From positions 124,001 to 188,000 of the forward strand of contig DASZZP010000038.1 in assembly GCA_035544875.1 (NCBI GenBank): a DNA stretch of 64,000 nt, given 5' to 3'. The notes below the pieces were generated by a model. It had not been told where the DNA came from. It saw only the letters and a program-made list of their open reading frames with translations, and searched no databases. This document shows, piece after piece, positions 42,543 through 51,093 of the stretch (within the stretch, counting starts at the first letter, position 1; every line of letters starts with the position of its first letter). The DNA is from JASLEW01 sp035544875 (lineage in GTDB: Bacteria > Acidobacteriota > Thermoanaerobaculia > Multivoradales > UBA5704). The position numbers and the translations under genes are program-made.

Positions 42543-43913
42543 ATGAAGAATCGGCGGCGCGGGGCCGTGCACCTGGCGTCATGTCTGGCGTTGGCGGCCA
42601 AGCTCACGACCGCTGCGCACGCCGCCAGCGTTGCCGGCCTGACGATCCCGGCGAACGGTGTCGGGACGCCGGCGACGCTGGCGCCGGACGCGCCCGGCGG
42701 TGTGGGGAAGGTGCCGACGGGCAAGGGGTGGGGGGTGTACCGGCCCGGCGCGCCCGGCGTCGTGGCGCCGCGCGGCGCGGTGTTGGCGAGCGGCGGCAAC
42801 GGCATCCTCTACCATGGCGGACCAGTGATGCTCGGCACCACCAATCTCTATTTCATCTGGTACGGCAGCTGGGGCGGCAACACCGCGCCCGCCATCATGA
42901 AAGACTGGGCGAACAGCATCGGCGGCACCCCCTACTTCGCGATCAACACCACCTACACCGACGGCGGCGGCCAGCCGGTCGGCAACTCCGTCCACTTCGG
43001 CGGCGCGCTCTTCAACTCGTACTCGCAAGGAAGCTCGATCGACGACAACATGGTCTTCGCCATCGTGCAGGCGGCCATCGCCGGCGGTTCCTTGCCGCTC
43101 GACTCGCACGGCGTCTACTACGTGCTGACCTCGGCCGACGTCTCCGAGGTCACCGGGTTCTGCTCCCTGTACTGCGGCTGGCACAGCAACGGCACGATCA
43201 GCGGCACCGACGTGAAGTTCGCCTTCGTGGGCAATCCGGCGCGCTGCCCCGGAAGCTGCGAGGGTTTCCCGGGCAGCGCCCCCAACGGCAACGCCGGCGC
43301 CGACGGCATGGTCTCGATCATCACCCACGAGCTGGACGAGTCGGTCACCGATCCGGACGGCAACGCCTGGTACGACAGCAACGGCAACGAAGTCGGCGAC
43401 AAGTGCAATTTCGACTACGGCGGCACCTACACCACCGTCAACGGCTCGGCCGCCAACGTCCGCTTCGGCGCCCGCGACTTCCTCGTTCAGCGCGACTGGA
43501 TCAACGCCAACGGCGGCGCCTGCGCCATCGCCTACGGCTCGCGCTTCTACACCGTTCCGCCGTGCCGGCTGATCGATACCCGGGACCCCGCCGGTCCGGC
43601 CGGCGGCCCCGCCCTGCAGCCGGGATCACCGCGCACCTTCGCGCTGGCCGGCCGCTGCGGCATCCCGGCGACGGCCGGCGCGCTGTCGGTTATGGTGACC
43701 GTGACCCAGCCCGCCGGCGCGGGGTCCCTGACCCTCTTCGCCGCCGATCAGCCGGCGCCCCCGACCAGCGTGATCAGCTTCGACAGTGGACAGACCCGGG
43801 CCAACATCGCTGTCCTCGCCCTCAGTGGCGACGGCACCGGCAGCGTTACGGCCGTGGACGCCGCCGCCGGTGCAGTGCACTTCATCCTCGACGTCAACGG
43901 CTACTTCCAATAG
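42543..43913 (+). CDS. Secreted EXORDIUM/PHI-1-like protein with extra C-terminal domain
   Basis: 456 residues from ATG 42543. A signal peptide ends near TTAAHAA. The central ~250 residues match the phosphate-induced EXORDIUM family best known from plants: YHGGPVMLGTTNLYFIWYGS, SLPLDSHGVYYVLTSADV, and VGDKCNFDYG. Within it ITHELDESVTDPDGNAWYD looks like a metal-binding HExxx motif, and CSLYCGW and RCPGSC hold Cys pairs. The last ~120 residues (VPPCRLIDTRDPAGPAGGPA to HFILDVNGYF) form a separate beta-sandwich module common on secreted proteins of this type of bacterium. Function in bacteria is unknown; an extracellular carbohydrate- or cell-wall-related role is a guess. Confidence 0.82.
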   Translation: MKNRRRGAVHLASCLALAAKLTTAAHAASVAGLTIPANGVGTPATLAPDAPGGVGKVPTGKGWGVYRPGAPGVVAPRGAVLASGGNGILYHGGPVMLGTTNLYFIWYGSWGGNTAPAIMKDWANSIGGTPYFAINTTYTDGGGQPVGNSVHFGGALFNSYSQGSSIDDNMVFAIVQAAIAGGSLPLDSHGVYYVLTSADVSEVTGFCSLYCGWHSNGTISGTDVKFAFVGNPARCPGSCEGFPGSAPNGNAGADGMVSIITHELDESVTDPDGNAWYDSNGNEVGDKCNFDYGGTYTTVNGSAANVRFGARDFLVQRDWINANGGACAIAYGSRFYTVPPCRLIDTRDPAGPAGGPALQPGSPRTFALAGRCGIPATAGALSVMVTVTQPAGAGSLTLFAADQPAPPTSVISFDSGQTRANIAVLALSGDGTGSVTAVDAAAGAVHFILDVNGYFQ

Positions 43914-44003
43914 CTGGCGCCGATCTGCTACCGGGTACCCGCGCCGGTCCTGCGCGCGGCGTGGGGGCGCGCTGGGATGCCCGGGTATAGTTCTGTCTGC
44001 TAT

Positions 44004-44016
44004 GGTAGAATCTACC
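44004..44016 (+). promoter_or_regulatory. Operator-like palindrome over a -10 box for vapBC
   Basis: GGTAGAATCTACC is a perfect 6-bp inverted repeat around one base and contains a possible -10 (TAGAAT). It lies 25 nt before the antitoxin start. VapB antitoxins commonly repress their own promoter by binding such palindromes. Confidence 0.45.
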
Positions 44017-44041
44017 CAGCCCACTGGAAGAGGAGTCTATT

Positions 44042-44314
44042 CTGGCCCTCAATATCAAGAGTCGCGAGGTGGAGCAGCTGGCGACCGAGGTCGCCAGGAT
44101 GGCCGGCGAGACCAAGACGGAGGCCATCCGCAAGGCCCTTGCCGAGCGCCACGAGCGCCTTCTCCAAGAGCTCGGCCCGCTGGCGCGCGCCGACCGCCTG
44201 CGGGGCTTCTTCGCGGAGGAGATCTGGCCGGCTCTGCCGCCGAAGGAACGGGGCAGGCCGCTGTCGAAGCGGGAGAGAGAACGGATCCTCGGCTACGGGG
44301 AGAAGGGCGTTTGA
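44042..44314 (+). CDS. vapB: VapB-like (PSK-type) antitoxin with CTG start
   Basis: 90 residues if read from CTG 44042: ALNIKSREVEQLATEVARM follows, the typical N-terminus of the Rv0623/PSK antitoxin family. AGGAG (44031-44035) stands six bases before this CTG, and no ATG, GTG or TTG exists upstream in frame. Starting at GTG 44069 would delete the DNA-binding N-terminus. The rest is helical (TKTEAIRKALAERHERLLQE) and ends in a toxin-binding tail. The stop overlaps the toxin start (TTGA). Confidence 0.8.
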   Translation: MALNIKSREVEQLATEVARMAGETKTEAIRKALAERHERLLQELGPLARADRLRGFFAEEIWPALPPKERGRPLSKRERERILGYGEKGV

Positions 44315-44697
44315 TCCTCGACTCTTCGGCCGTCGTCGCCTTGATTCTCGGCGGGCCGGAGGCGGAGCGTCTGCTTTCCAGGCTCTCGGCGACGGCTGAG
44401 GTGGCGATCGGCGCACCCACCCTCGTCGAGGCGACGATCGTGCTCTCTCACCGCTTGGGGCCGATCGCGGCGAGTCTGATCGAGCGGTTCCTGGGCGAGC
44501 TGGCGGTCGACGTCCTGCCCTTCGAAGAGCGCCACTGGCGGCAGGCCATCGAGGCCAGCCGGCGCTTTGGCAAAGGATTTCATCCGGCGGCGCTCAATTT
44601 CGGCGACTGTATGGCCTACGCCTCGGCGCGCGTGGCGGGGCGCCCTCTACTCTCGACCGGCGAGGACTTCGCGAAAACCGACCTCCTGCTGGCCTGA
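44311..44697 (+). CDS. vapC: VapC PIN-domain ribonuclease toxin
   Basis: 128 residues from TTG 44311, overlapping the antitoxin stop. PIN-domain acidic residues are in place: Asp4 in ILDSSAVVALI, Glu in PTLVEATIVL, Asp in ALNFGDCMAYA, and Asp in STGEDFAKTDL. The family cleaves tRNA or rRNA when freed from its antitoxin. Together with vapB it forms a complete type II module inserted between the EXORDIUM-like and DNA ligase genes. Confidence 0.93.
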   Translation: MILDSSAVVALILGGPEAERLLSRLSATAEVAIGAPTLVEATIVLSHRLGPIAASLIERFLGELAVDVLPFEERHWRQAIEASRRFGKGFHPAALNFGDCMAYASARVAGRPLLSTGEDFAKTDLLLA

Positions 44698-44881
44698 CGC
44701 TGGCGGCCACAAATATCTGGCCGGCTACTTTCTGACGGATAGAGCTTTATTTGCCGGCCGCACATCCCCGGTCGATCACTTCCATGGCGGCGGCGCGCCC
44801 GCGTCCGCCGCGCCGCCCCCGCTCCACGCGCGGTAGGCTAGGCGCGATGACGGAGCGCGCCAACGTCCTTCCAGGACGCCG

Positions 44882-46417
44882 ATGCTCCTGAACGAGCTGG
44901 TCGCCACCTCGCGGCGCGTCGCCGAGACCCGCTCGCGCGCTGAGAAGATCCGCCTGCTCGCCGCCCTGCTGCGGCAGCTTGCGCCCGACGAGAGCGAGGC
45001 CGCGGCGGCATTTCTCTCGGGCCAGCTCCGGCAGGGGCGGATCGGCCTCGGTCCGGCCGCCATCGCCGGCGCCCGCCAGGGCAGCGCCGCCGCGGCGGAG
45101 CCGTCGCTCACCGTGAGCGCCGTCGATGACGCCTTCGGGCGCATCGCCGCGGCCGGCGGTCCGGGTTCCGCCGCCGAGCGCGCCCGCCTGCTCGCCGCGC
45201 TGCTCTCGAGCGCGTCGCGCGACGAGCAGGAATTCCTGGTCCGCCTGCTTTTCGGCGAGCTGCGGCAAGGCGCCCTGGCCGGGCTCGCGGCCGAGGCGCT
45301 GGCCGCCGCCGCCGAGCTGCCGTCCGAGTTCGTGCGGCGGGCGCTGATGCTGGCCGGCGACCTGCCAGCGGTAGCGCGGTCCGCCCTCTTCGAAGGGCGT
45401 GCCGGCCTGGCCCGCTTCCGTCTCGAGCTCTTCCGCCCGCTGCAGCCGATGCTCGCCCAGCCGGTCGAGGACGTCGCCGAAGCGCTGGCGCGGTTCGGCG
45501 AAGCGGCCTTCGAGCTCAAGCTCGACGGCGCCCGCGTCCAGGTGCACAAGGACGGCGGCCAGGTGCGGGTGTTCTCCCGCACCGGCAAGGAGGTCACGGC
45601 GGCGGTGCCCGAGCTCGTCGAGACCGTCGGCGCCCTGCCGGCCCGCCAGCTCGTCCTGGACGGCGAGGTGATCGCCTTGCGGCGCGACGGCGCTCCTCTC
45701 CCCTTCCAGGTCACCATGCGCCGCTTCGGCCGCAAGCTCGAGGTCGCGCGCCTGCGCGGCGAGCTGCCGCTGACTCCTTTCTTCTTCGACCTCCTGCACC
45801 GCGACGGCGACGACCTGATCGACCGCCCGGCCAGCGAGCGCTTCGCCGCCCTGGCCGACGCGGCCCCGGGCCTGACCGTGCCGCGGCTGATCACCGCCGC
45901 CGAAGACGAGGCCGATGCTTTCTTCGCCGACGCCTTGCGCCGCGGCCACGAGGGGATCATGGCCAAGGCGACCGGCGCCTCCTACGAGGCGGGCCGGCGC
46001 GGCGCGAGCTGGCTCAAGGTCAAGCCGGCGCACACTCTCGACCTCGTGGTCCTCGCCGCCGAGTGGGGCCATGGCCGGCGCCGCGGCTGGATGTCGAACC
46101 TCCACCTGGGAGCCCGCGACCCGGTAGGAGGCGGCTTCGTCATGCTCGGCAAGACCTTCAAGGGACTCTCCGACGAGCTGCTCGCCTGGCAGACCCGGAA
46201 GTTCCAGGAGATCGCCCTGGTCACCGACGGCTGGACCGTTCACCTGCGTCCCGAGCTGGTGGTCGAAATCGCCTTCGGCGGCGTGCAGGAGAGCCCTCAC
46301 TACCCGGCGGGGATGGCCCTGCGCTTTGCCCGCGTCAAGCGCTACCGCGAGGACAAGACCGCCGCCGAAGCCGACACCATCGATACCGTGCGCGCCCTCT
46401 TCGCCGCCGCCCGCTAG
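44882..46417 (+). CDS. ATP-dependent DNA ligase
   Basis: 511 residues from ATG 44882. An N-terminal helical DNA-binding domain (1-185) with two similar QLRQG-type segments precedes the adenylation domain. Motif I is ELKLDGARVQ with the AMP-accepting Lys213; further motifs are VFSRTGKEVT, LVLDGEVIAL, FFFDLLHRDG, GHEGIMAKATGASYEAGRRG and SWLKVKPA. An OB-fold follows to the end. This is the archaeal/eukaryotic-type ligase also found in many bacteria beside the NAD-dependent enzyme, usually linked to DNA repair. No Ku or LigD-type partner is adjacent. Confidence 0.94.
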   Translation: MLLNELVATSRRVAETRSRAEKIRLLAALLRQLAPDESEAAAAFLSGQLRQGRIGLGPAAIAGARQGSAAAAEPSLTVSAVDDAFGRIAAAGGPGSAAERARLLAALLSSASRDEQEFLVRLLFGELRQGALAGLAAEALAAAAELPSEFVRRALMLAGDLPAVARSALFEGRAGLARFRLELFRPLQPMLAQPVEDVAEALARFGEAAFELKLDGARVQVHKDGGQVRVFSRTGKEVTAAVPELVETVGALPARQLVLDGEVIALRRDGAPLPFQVTMRRFGRKLEVARLRGELPLTPFFFDLLHRDGDDLIDRPASERFAALADAAPGLTVPRLITAAEDEADAFFADALRRGHEGIMAKATGASYEAGRRGASWLKVKPAHTLDLVVLAAEWGHGRRRGWMSNLHLGARDPVGGGFVMLGKTFKGLSDELLAWQTRKFQEIALVTDGWTVHLRPELVVEIAFGGVQESPHYPAGMALRFARVKRYREDKTAAEADTIDTVRALFAAAR

Positions 46418-46516
46418 AAACCCGCCCACCCGGCCGCCCGCGCCGCGAGGACGGACGCGCCGGCGGGTCCGTATACTGCCAGAGCACCCGGAGACTGGCA
46501 CGATTGTGAGGTCACC

Positions 46517-48847
46517 ATGAAGCACCGCTGTTTGATCACGTTCATTGCCTGCGCCGCCGCCCTATCGGCCGCACTGCCGATGCGCGCCGCACCGGGCGCC
46601 TGGACACCCATCGGTCCGCCGGGAGGCGGCGTCGCCGTCTACACCAGCCCTGCCGACCCGCAACGCCTGTGGGCTCTGGGCTCCGGGGGGTATGCCAGCT
46701 CCGGCGGGGTGTATGCCAGCTCGGACGGCGGTCAAAGCTGGCAGCTGCGCAGCACCGGCTTGCCGCTGGCCCTAGGTGGGGCTGTCCTGGCTCTCGACGC
46801 ACACGACCCCGATACCGCCTACACCGGGTTCTATGACGGCGAGGTGTTCAAGACGTTCGATGCCGGCGGGCACTGGGGCCGCCTCGTTATCAACGTCGAT
46901 CCCGGTTTCCTGCACGCGCTCGCGGTCGATCCTTTCCGCTCGCAGACCGTCTACCTCGGCAGCGACCGGGGCGCGTTCAAGTCCGCTGACGGCGGAGCGA
47001 CCTGGACGGCAATCAATGTTGGCCTGCCCAGGCGAGCGGCGGTCGAGGGGCTCGGGCTCGATCCACTCAATGCCGGGACGATCTATGCCGAGATCTTCGC
47101 AACGCAGTGCAGCGTGGCGAAATCGGTTGATGGCGGCGACCACTGGAGCGTGATCGGCTCAGCCTGTTTCACCCAATTCGTGTTTCATCCCAGGTTAGCG
47201 GGAGTCCTGTTCGCCTACGACGGCAATCTCTGGCGGACGAACGACGGCGGTCAGACCTGGACCACTCTCCGGCAAATCGGCCGCGGCCTCGAAGGAGTCG
47301 GCTGCCCGGGTTTCGCCATCGACCGGTCCCAGCCTCGCCTCATGTATGCGGTGTGTTCGGACGGACTGTACCGCTCGACGAGCAGCGGACGGGTCTGGTC
47401 GCGAGTCAAATCGCTGGCCGCCGCGCCCTTGGTCAGCGTCAGCTCGACCAGCGACGGCAACGCCGTCTGGGCCGGCTCCGGCGGGAGCTGCCTCGACAGC
47501 TGCGGACCTTTCCGCTCCACCGACTTCGGGTCGACCTGGACGATCAGCGCCGGCGGTCTCGTGGCCGGCTCGGCCACCGCCGTCCTGATCGATCGCGCCA
47601 ATCCCTCCCACGTCCTGCAGGGCATCGAGGGCTATGGCGTCGCGAGCAGCTCCGATGGTGGAGCCACCTGGCGGGGTTCGACCGGCTTCGCTTTCCAGCC
47701 CGAGCACCTCTCGGCGGTGCACATCGACTCGCTCGACCAGTCCGCCGGTCCGGCGCCCGTCTTCGTGGCGAGAGCGCTCTACCTCAGCCACTCCGGCCCT
47801 ACCTTCCTCCTCTTTCGCAGCACCGACGGCGGTCTCACCTGGACCTCGTTCGCTCCGGCAACGGTCGCCTTCGCGTTCCACCCCACCAATCCGCAGCGTG
47901 CAGTCACCGGGATGGCCGGCTCCTTCTTCTACAGCGACGACGGCGGCGCTACCTGGAAGCCGGCCAGCGGCGAGGTGGCGAACACTCTCGGCAACGACCT
48001 TCGCTTCTCACCGGCCAGACCCGACGACGCCTATGCGGTGGGCCTGGTGGCGCTCGGTCCGAGTTCCTTCCAGCATGCGATCTGGAAGAGCATTGACGGA
48101 GGACTGTCCTGGCACCGCATCGCGCAGTCGCTGGCCGACGCAGGGGTCGCCTTCATCTTCCCAGACCCGACGAGCCCCGACGTGGCGTACGCCGCGGATC
48201 GCAGCGCCAACCTCTGGTCGAGCGCCGACGGCGGCCTCACCTGGACCGCCCTGACGGGAGCTGCCGGCTTGGGTATCTCGTCGCTCGTCCTCACGCCCAC
48301 TCACCCGACCACGCTTCTCGGGCTCTCCGCTAGGCTGGGGGTCGTGCTCTCGCTCGACGGCGGCGGCCACTTCACCCCGGCCAATGCCGGGCTGCCACAC
48401 TGGGACGTCCGAGGCATCAGCCCCGACCCGCGCGATCCGCAGCACCTCTACGCCGCCGTCAACGGCGGCGGCATCGAGGAGCTGACCCTGCCCGCCGCCT
48501 CCGGCTGTGACGCCTCGGCGACCGCGCTCTGCCTGACCGCCAACCGTTTCAAGGTCGAGGTCGCCTGGCGCGACTTCCAGGGCAACACCGGCGCCGGGCA
48601 GGCTGTGCCGTTCACCTCCGACAGCGGCTATTTCTGGTTCTTCGACGCCGCCAACGTGGAGCTGGTGGTGAAGATCCTCGACAAGCGCGACCTCAACAAC
48701 GCGTTCTGGGTCTTCTATGGCGCGATGTCGACCGTCGAGTACCACATCACGATCACCGACACGGCGACCGGCCTGGTGCGGACCTACTCCAACCCGTCCG
48801 GCCACCTCGCCAGCTTCGCCGACACCAACGCCTTTCCCGGCCCATAG
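46517..48847 (+). CDS. Large secreted BNR/sortilin-type beta-propeller protein
   Basis: 776 residues from ATG 46517. A signal peptide (LITFIACAAALSAALPMRAA) is followed by at least eight BNR/Asp-box repeats (YASSDGGQSWQLRST, FKSADGGATWTAI, WRTNDGGQTWTTL, YSDDGGATWKPA), as in sialidases and VPS10/sortilin propellers. No sialidase catalytic Arg triad or Tyr/Glu pair is evident, so it may bind rather than cleave. The last ~110 residues are a separate domain (LTANRFKVEVAWRDFQGNTG, DSGYFWFFDAANVELVVKIL) ending SFADTNAFPG, a recurring C-terminal module on exported proteins of such bacteria. Confidence 0.88.
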   Translation: MKHRCLITFIACAAALSAALPMRAAPGAWTPIGPPGGGVAVYTSPADPQRLWALGSGGYASSGGVYASSDGGQSWQLRSTGLPLALGGAVLALDAHDPDTAYTGFYDGEVFKTFDAGGHWGRLVINVDPGFLHALAVDPFRSQTVYLGSDRGAFKSADGGATWTAINVGLPRRAAVEGLGLDPLNAGTIYAEIFATQCSVAKSVDGGDHWSVIGSACFTQFVFHPRLAGVLFAYDGNLWRTNDGGQTWTTLRQIGRGLEGVGCPGFAIDRSQPRLMYAVCSDGLYRSTSSGRVWSRVKSLAAAPLVSVSSTSDGNAVWAGSGGSCLDSCGPFRSTDFGSTWTISAGGLVAGSATAVLIDRANPSHVLQGIEGYGVASSSDGGATWRGSTGFAFQPEHLSAVHIDSLDQSAGPAPVFVARALYLSHSGPTFLLFRSTDGGLTWTSFAPATVAFAFHPTNPQRAVTGMAGSFFYSDDGGATWKPASGEVANTLGNDLRFSPARPDDAYAVGLVALGPSSFQHAIWKSIDGGLSWHRIAQSLADAGVAFIFPDPTSPDVAYAADRSANLWSSADGGLTWTALTGAAGLGISSLVLTPTHPTTLLGLSARLGVVLSLDGGGHFTPANAGLPHWDVRGISPDPRDPQHLYAAVNGGGIEELTLPAASGCDASATALCLTANRFKVEVAWRDFQGNTGAGQAVPFTSDSGYFWFFDAANVELVVKILDKRDLNNAFWVFYGAMSTVEYHITITDTATGLVRTYSNPSGHLASFADTNAFPGP

Positions 48848-48883
48848 TCGGGTTAGTCCCTACCGCCTGCGGCGATCCCGCCG

Positions 48884-49018
48884 CATGAAACGGCGCTGCG
48901 AGGCCTACTCGAAGCATCGATCGGATCGCCCCCCGCATCCCCTCGCTCCCCTTCCCACCCCTCCGGGGGGGAAGGGGACGCCCCCTCCCCTGACGCACGT
49001 ACCAGTTTCGTTTCTAGC
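48884..49018. repeat. Dispersed intergenic repeat, copy B
   Basis: Second copy of the element at 15960-16181, lacking that copy's 13-14-nt and ~70-nt inserts. It contains gaagcatcgatcggatcgcc and ggaaggggacgccccctccc, which forms a G-rich/C-rich stem. It lies between two converging genes and reaches the stop codon of the alpha/beta hydrolase. Confidence 0.8.
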
Positions 49019-50013
49019 CGGGGTGGCTCCCCAAGATCGCCGCGCGCGTGATCTCCCGCGCGACGGTCACGTAGGAGAGGTGTCCGCCGGGGGCCGCCGC
49101 CACCGCGGCGCCGGTCGCCGCGGCCAGGCGGCGGATCCTCGCCAGCGGGGTGATCGGATCGGCGACCCCGTGGACGAAGACGATCCCGGGGTCCGGCGCC
49201 GGCGGCCACGGCCCGTGCGCCATGCCGTCCGGCGCGCCCGGGGCACCCGCGGAGCCGGGGCCGCCGAGGCCGCCGTGCGCCGCGAGCTGCGCCAGCGCCG
49301 CGCTGATCGGGCTGCCCAGGAGGAGGTGGCGGATGGTGCCGTCGACCGCCGGCCAGACGTGGAGCGTCGCGTCGCGGACCACCGCCGCGGGCAGCTCGCG
49401 CCCCAGACCCGGCAGCGTCCGCACCAGCAGCGGGCGCAGGGCGCAGAGCAGGGTGCAGGCCGCCCAGGCGAGAGGGCGGCTCTGCGAGAAGATCCCCGCC
49501 AGCGGGCCCAACTTCCAGAGCCGCCGCCGGGCTTCCCGCGGATTGTCGAAGACCGGCGTCCCGAGCAGGACCAGCCTGCTCACCTCCGCCGGGTGGCGGG
49601 CCGCGTAGTAGGCGGCCAGCACCGCGCCCGTCGAGTGCCCGACCAGCGTCACCTGCCGCGTCGCGCCGACCGCCACCAGCGTCCGCCGCAGCGCCGCCAG
49701 CTGGTCGTCGAGCGTATAGCCGGCGGCGGGCCAGGGCGAGCGGCCGAACCCGAGCAGATCGACGAAGAGCAGCCGCCGCCCGGCCGCCAGGTCGTCGAAC
49801 GCCCTCCGCCAGTAGCGGGTCGACCCCTGCAGCCCGGGCAGAAAGACCACCGGCGCGCCGCGGCCGCGGTTCTCCACGTACAGGCAATCGCCGAGCGCCA
49901 AGCGCCGCCGCCGATCGCGGCGCAGGTTGAGCTCGGCTAGTGCGCCGGTCGCCGCGACGGCGAGCGCCAGCCCGGCGACCCTGTCGTGGCCTACGCTTCT
50001 CCTCCTGATCAAG
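49014..50013 (-). CDS. Alpha/beta-hydrolase family protein
   Basis: About 332 residues. The start is uncertain: TTG 50013 (with GGAGG and GGGAG upstream) gives an N-terminal anchor-like helix (VAGLALAVAATGALAEL); an earlier TTG at 50150 is possible. The core shows VVFLPGLQGSTRYWR, LLFVDLLGFGRSPWP, the nucleophile elbow VGHSTGAV with Ser, a late Asp in FVHGVADPITP, and His in PGGHLSYV, a complete catalytic triad. An insert of ~90 residues after the elbow forms the lid. A membrane-bound esterase or lipase-like role is likely; the substrate is unknown. Confidence 0.85.
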
Positions 50014-50169
50014 CTCCCTCGCCTCCGGGCATGACTGGACGGCAGACGGCCGCGGCCGGCGTCTGGGCCCGGAGAGCTGCCAGCATATCCGCAGGCCCAA
50101 GCGCCGCCCGCCAGCCACGCCGGGGGCAACCTCCGTCTCCCCCAGGTCAAGGCCAGAGGCGGATGGGTT

Positions 50170-50856
50170 CTACCGCCCGCCGCCGCCGCGGATCGCAGCC
50201 TCCAGGTTGCGCCGGTGGCTGCGGCTCACCTTGACCCGGGCGCCGCCGCGCAGAACCGCCACGAAGTCGCCGAACGGACCGCGGATCACCTCCGCGACCG
50301 CCTCGACGTTGACGATCACCGAGCGATGGACGCGCACGAACTTGGCGGGATCGAGCAGCTGCTCGATGTCGCCGATGGCGCCGCGCACCTGATGGACCTC
50401 GTGCCCGGCGTTGAACTTGACGTAGTTGCCCGCCGCCTCGATCCAGCCGATGTCGATCTCCTTGAGGATGATCATGCGTCCTCTGGGGCGGAGGATCAGC
50501 CGTGCCGGCCAGCTCGCGGGGGCAGCGGCGCCGCCGCCGCGCTCCTCGTGGCCGTTCGCGCCCGCCTCCCCCCAGCTTGGCGGCGCCGGCCTCGACCATT
50601 CTTGCGCGGATTGGCCGCGCTGGATTGCGATGATCTCCACCGACGGTCGCAGCGCCGTGTGTCCGCCCTCCTCGATCGGCGTTCCACCGGCGCCGCCTCC
50701 GGCCACCGGATTGCCACGCGCAGCGGCAGGCGCCGACACCGGGTGAGGACGCTGGCGCGGAGCTGGACGCCGCTCGTTGTCCAGGACCCCGCTAGCCATG
50801 GCAGACGTCGCAATCGATTTCACGTCGGAAAGCTGGACCTTTGACCGGGCTCGCAT
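50170..50856 (-). CDS. LytTR DNA-binding protein without receiver domain
   Basis: 228 residues from ATG 50856, with AGAGGAG about nine bases upstream. The first ~125 residues are Gly/Ala/Pro-rich and look disordered; no receiver or membrane domain is present. Residues about 128-225 are a LytTR domain (EIDIGWIEAAGNYVKFNAG, FVRVHRSVIVNVEAVAEVI, GARVKVSRSHRRNLEAAI), which binds DNA through beta-strands. LytTR proteins usually carry a CheY-like receiver; its absence suggests control by other means. The gene follows the sulfatase-TPR operon past a terminator. Confidence 0.85.
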   Translation of the reverse strand: MRARSKVQLSDVKSIATSAMASGVLDNERRPAPRQRPHPVSAPAAARGNPVAGGGAGGTPIEEGGHTALRPSVEIIAIQRGQSAQEWSRPAPPSWGEAGANGHEERGGGAAAPASWPARLILRPRGRMIILKEIDIGWIEAAGNYVKFNAGHEVHQVRGAIGDIEQLLDPAKFVRVHRSVIVNVEAVAEVIRGPFGDFVAVLRGGARVKVSRSHRRNLEAAIRGGGGR

Positions 50857-51038
50857 CGGCTGCGCTCCTCTCTACGTTTTGTAGATGTGCCGGCCCGCGC
50901 TGGCGGCCTTCCCATTCTCCGCAGCTGGACCAGCAGGCGTCACACCCATAGGTACTGCCCGCCAGCCGAAAAGTTTCATTCCGGCCAGTCTGATTGTCCT
51001 TTTTGATTCGCAAGTGGTCTGGCCTTCATTCATCACCC

Positions 51039-51076
51039 AAAAAAAAGAACTGTCGGAGAAGCTCCCGGCAGTTCTT
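51039..51076 (-). terminator. Rho-independent terminator of the sulfatase-TPR operon
   Basis: On the minus strand AAGAACTG...CAGTTCTT forms a stem of about 12 bp with minor mismatches and a short loop, followed directly by eight T residues. It lies 18-55 nt after the stop at 51094. Confidence 0.9.
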
Positions 51077-51093
51077 GCCGCCTTGCGCGGCTG

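Noticed and set aside
44718..44760. GGCCGGC/GCCGGCC pair as terminator after vapC
   Set aside because: The loop would exceed 30 nt, the arms are self-complementary and there is no T-run.
46496..46511. TGGCACGATTGTGAGG as a third sigma-54 promoter
   Set aside because: The -12 GC is missing at the required distance, and the element would overlap the ribosome site.
50882..50895. 14-mer tagatgtgccggcc shared with copy A of the repeat (16099-16112)
   Set aside because: A 14-base match is expected by chance in 64 kb of GC-rich DNA and the flanks do not align.
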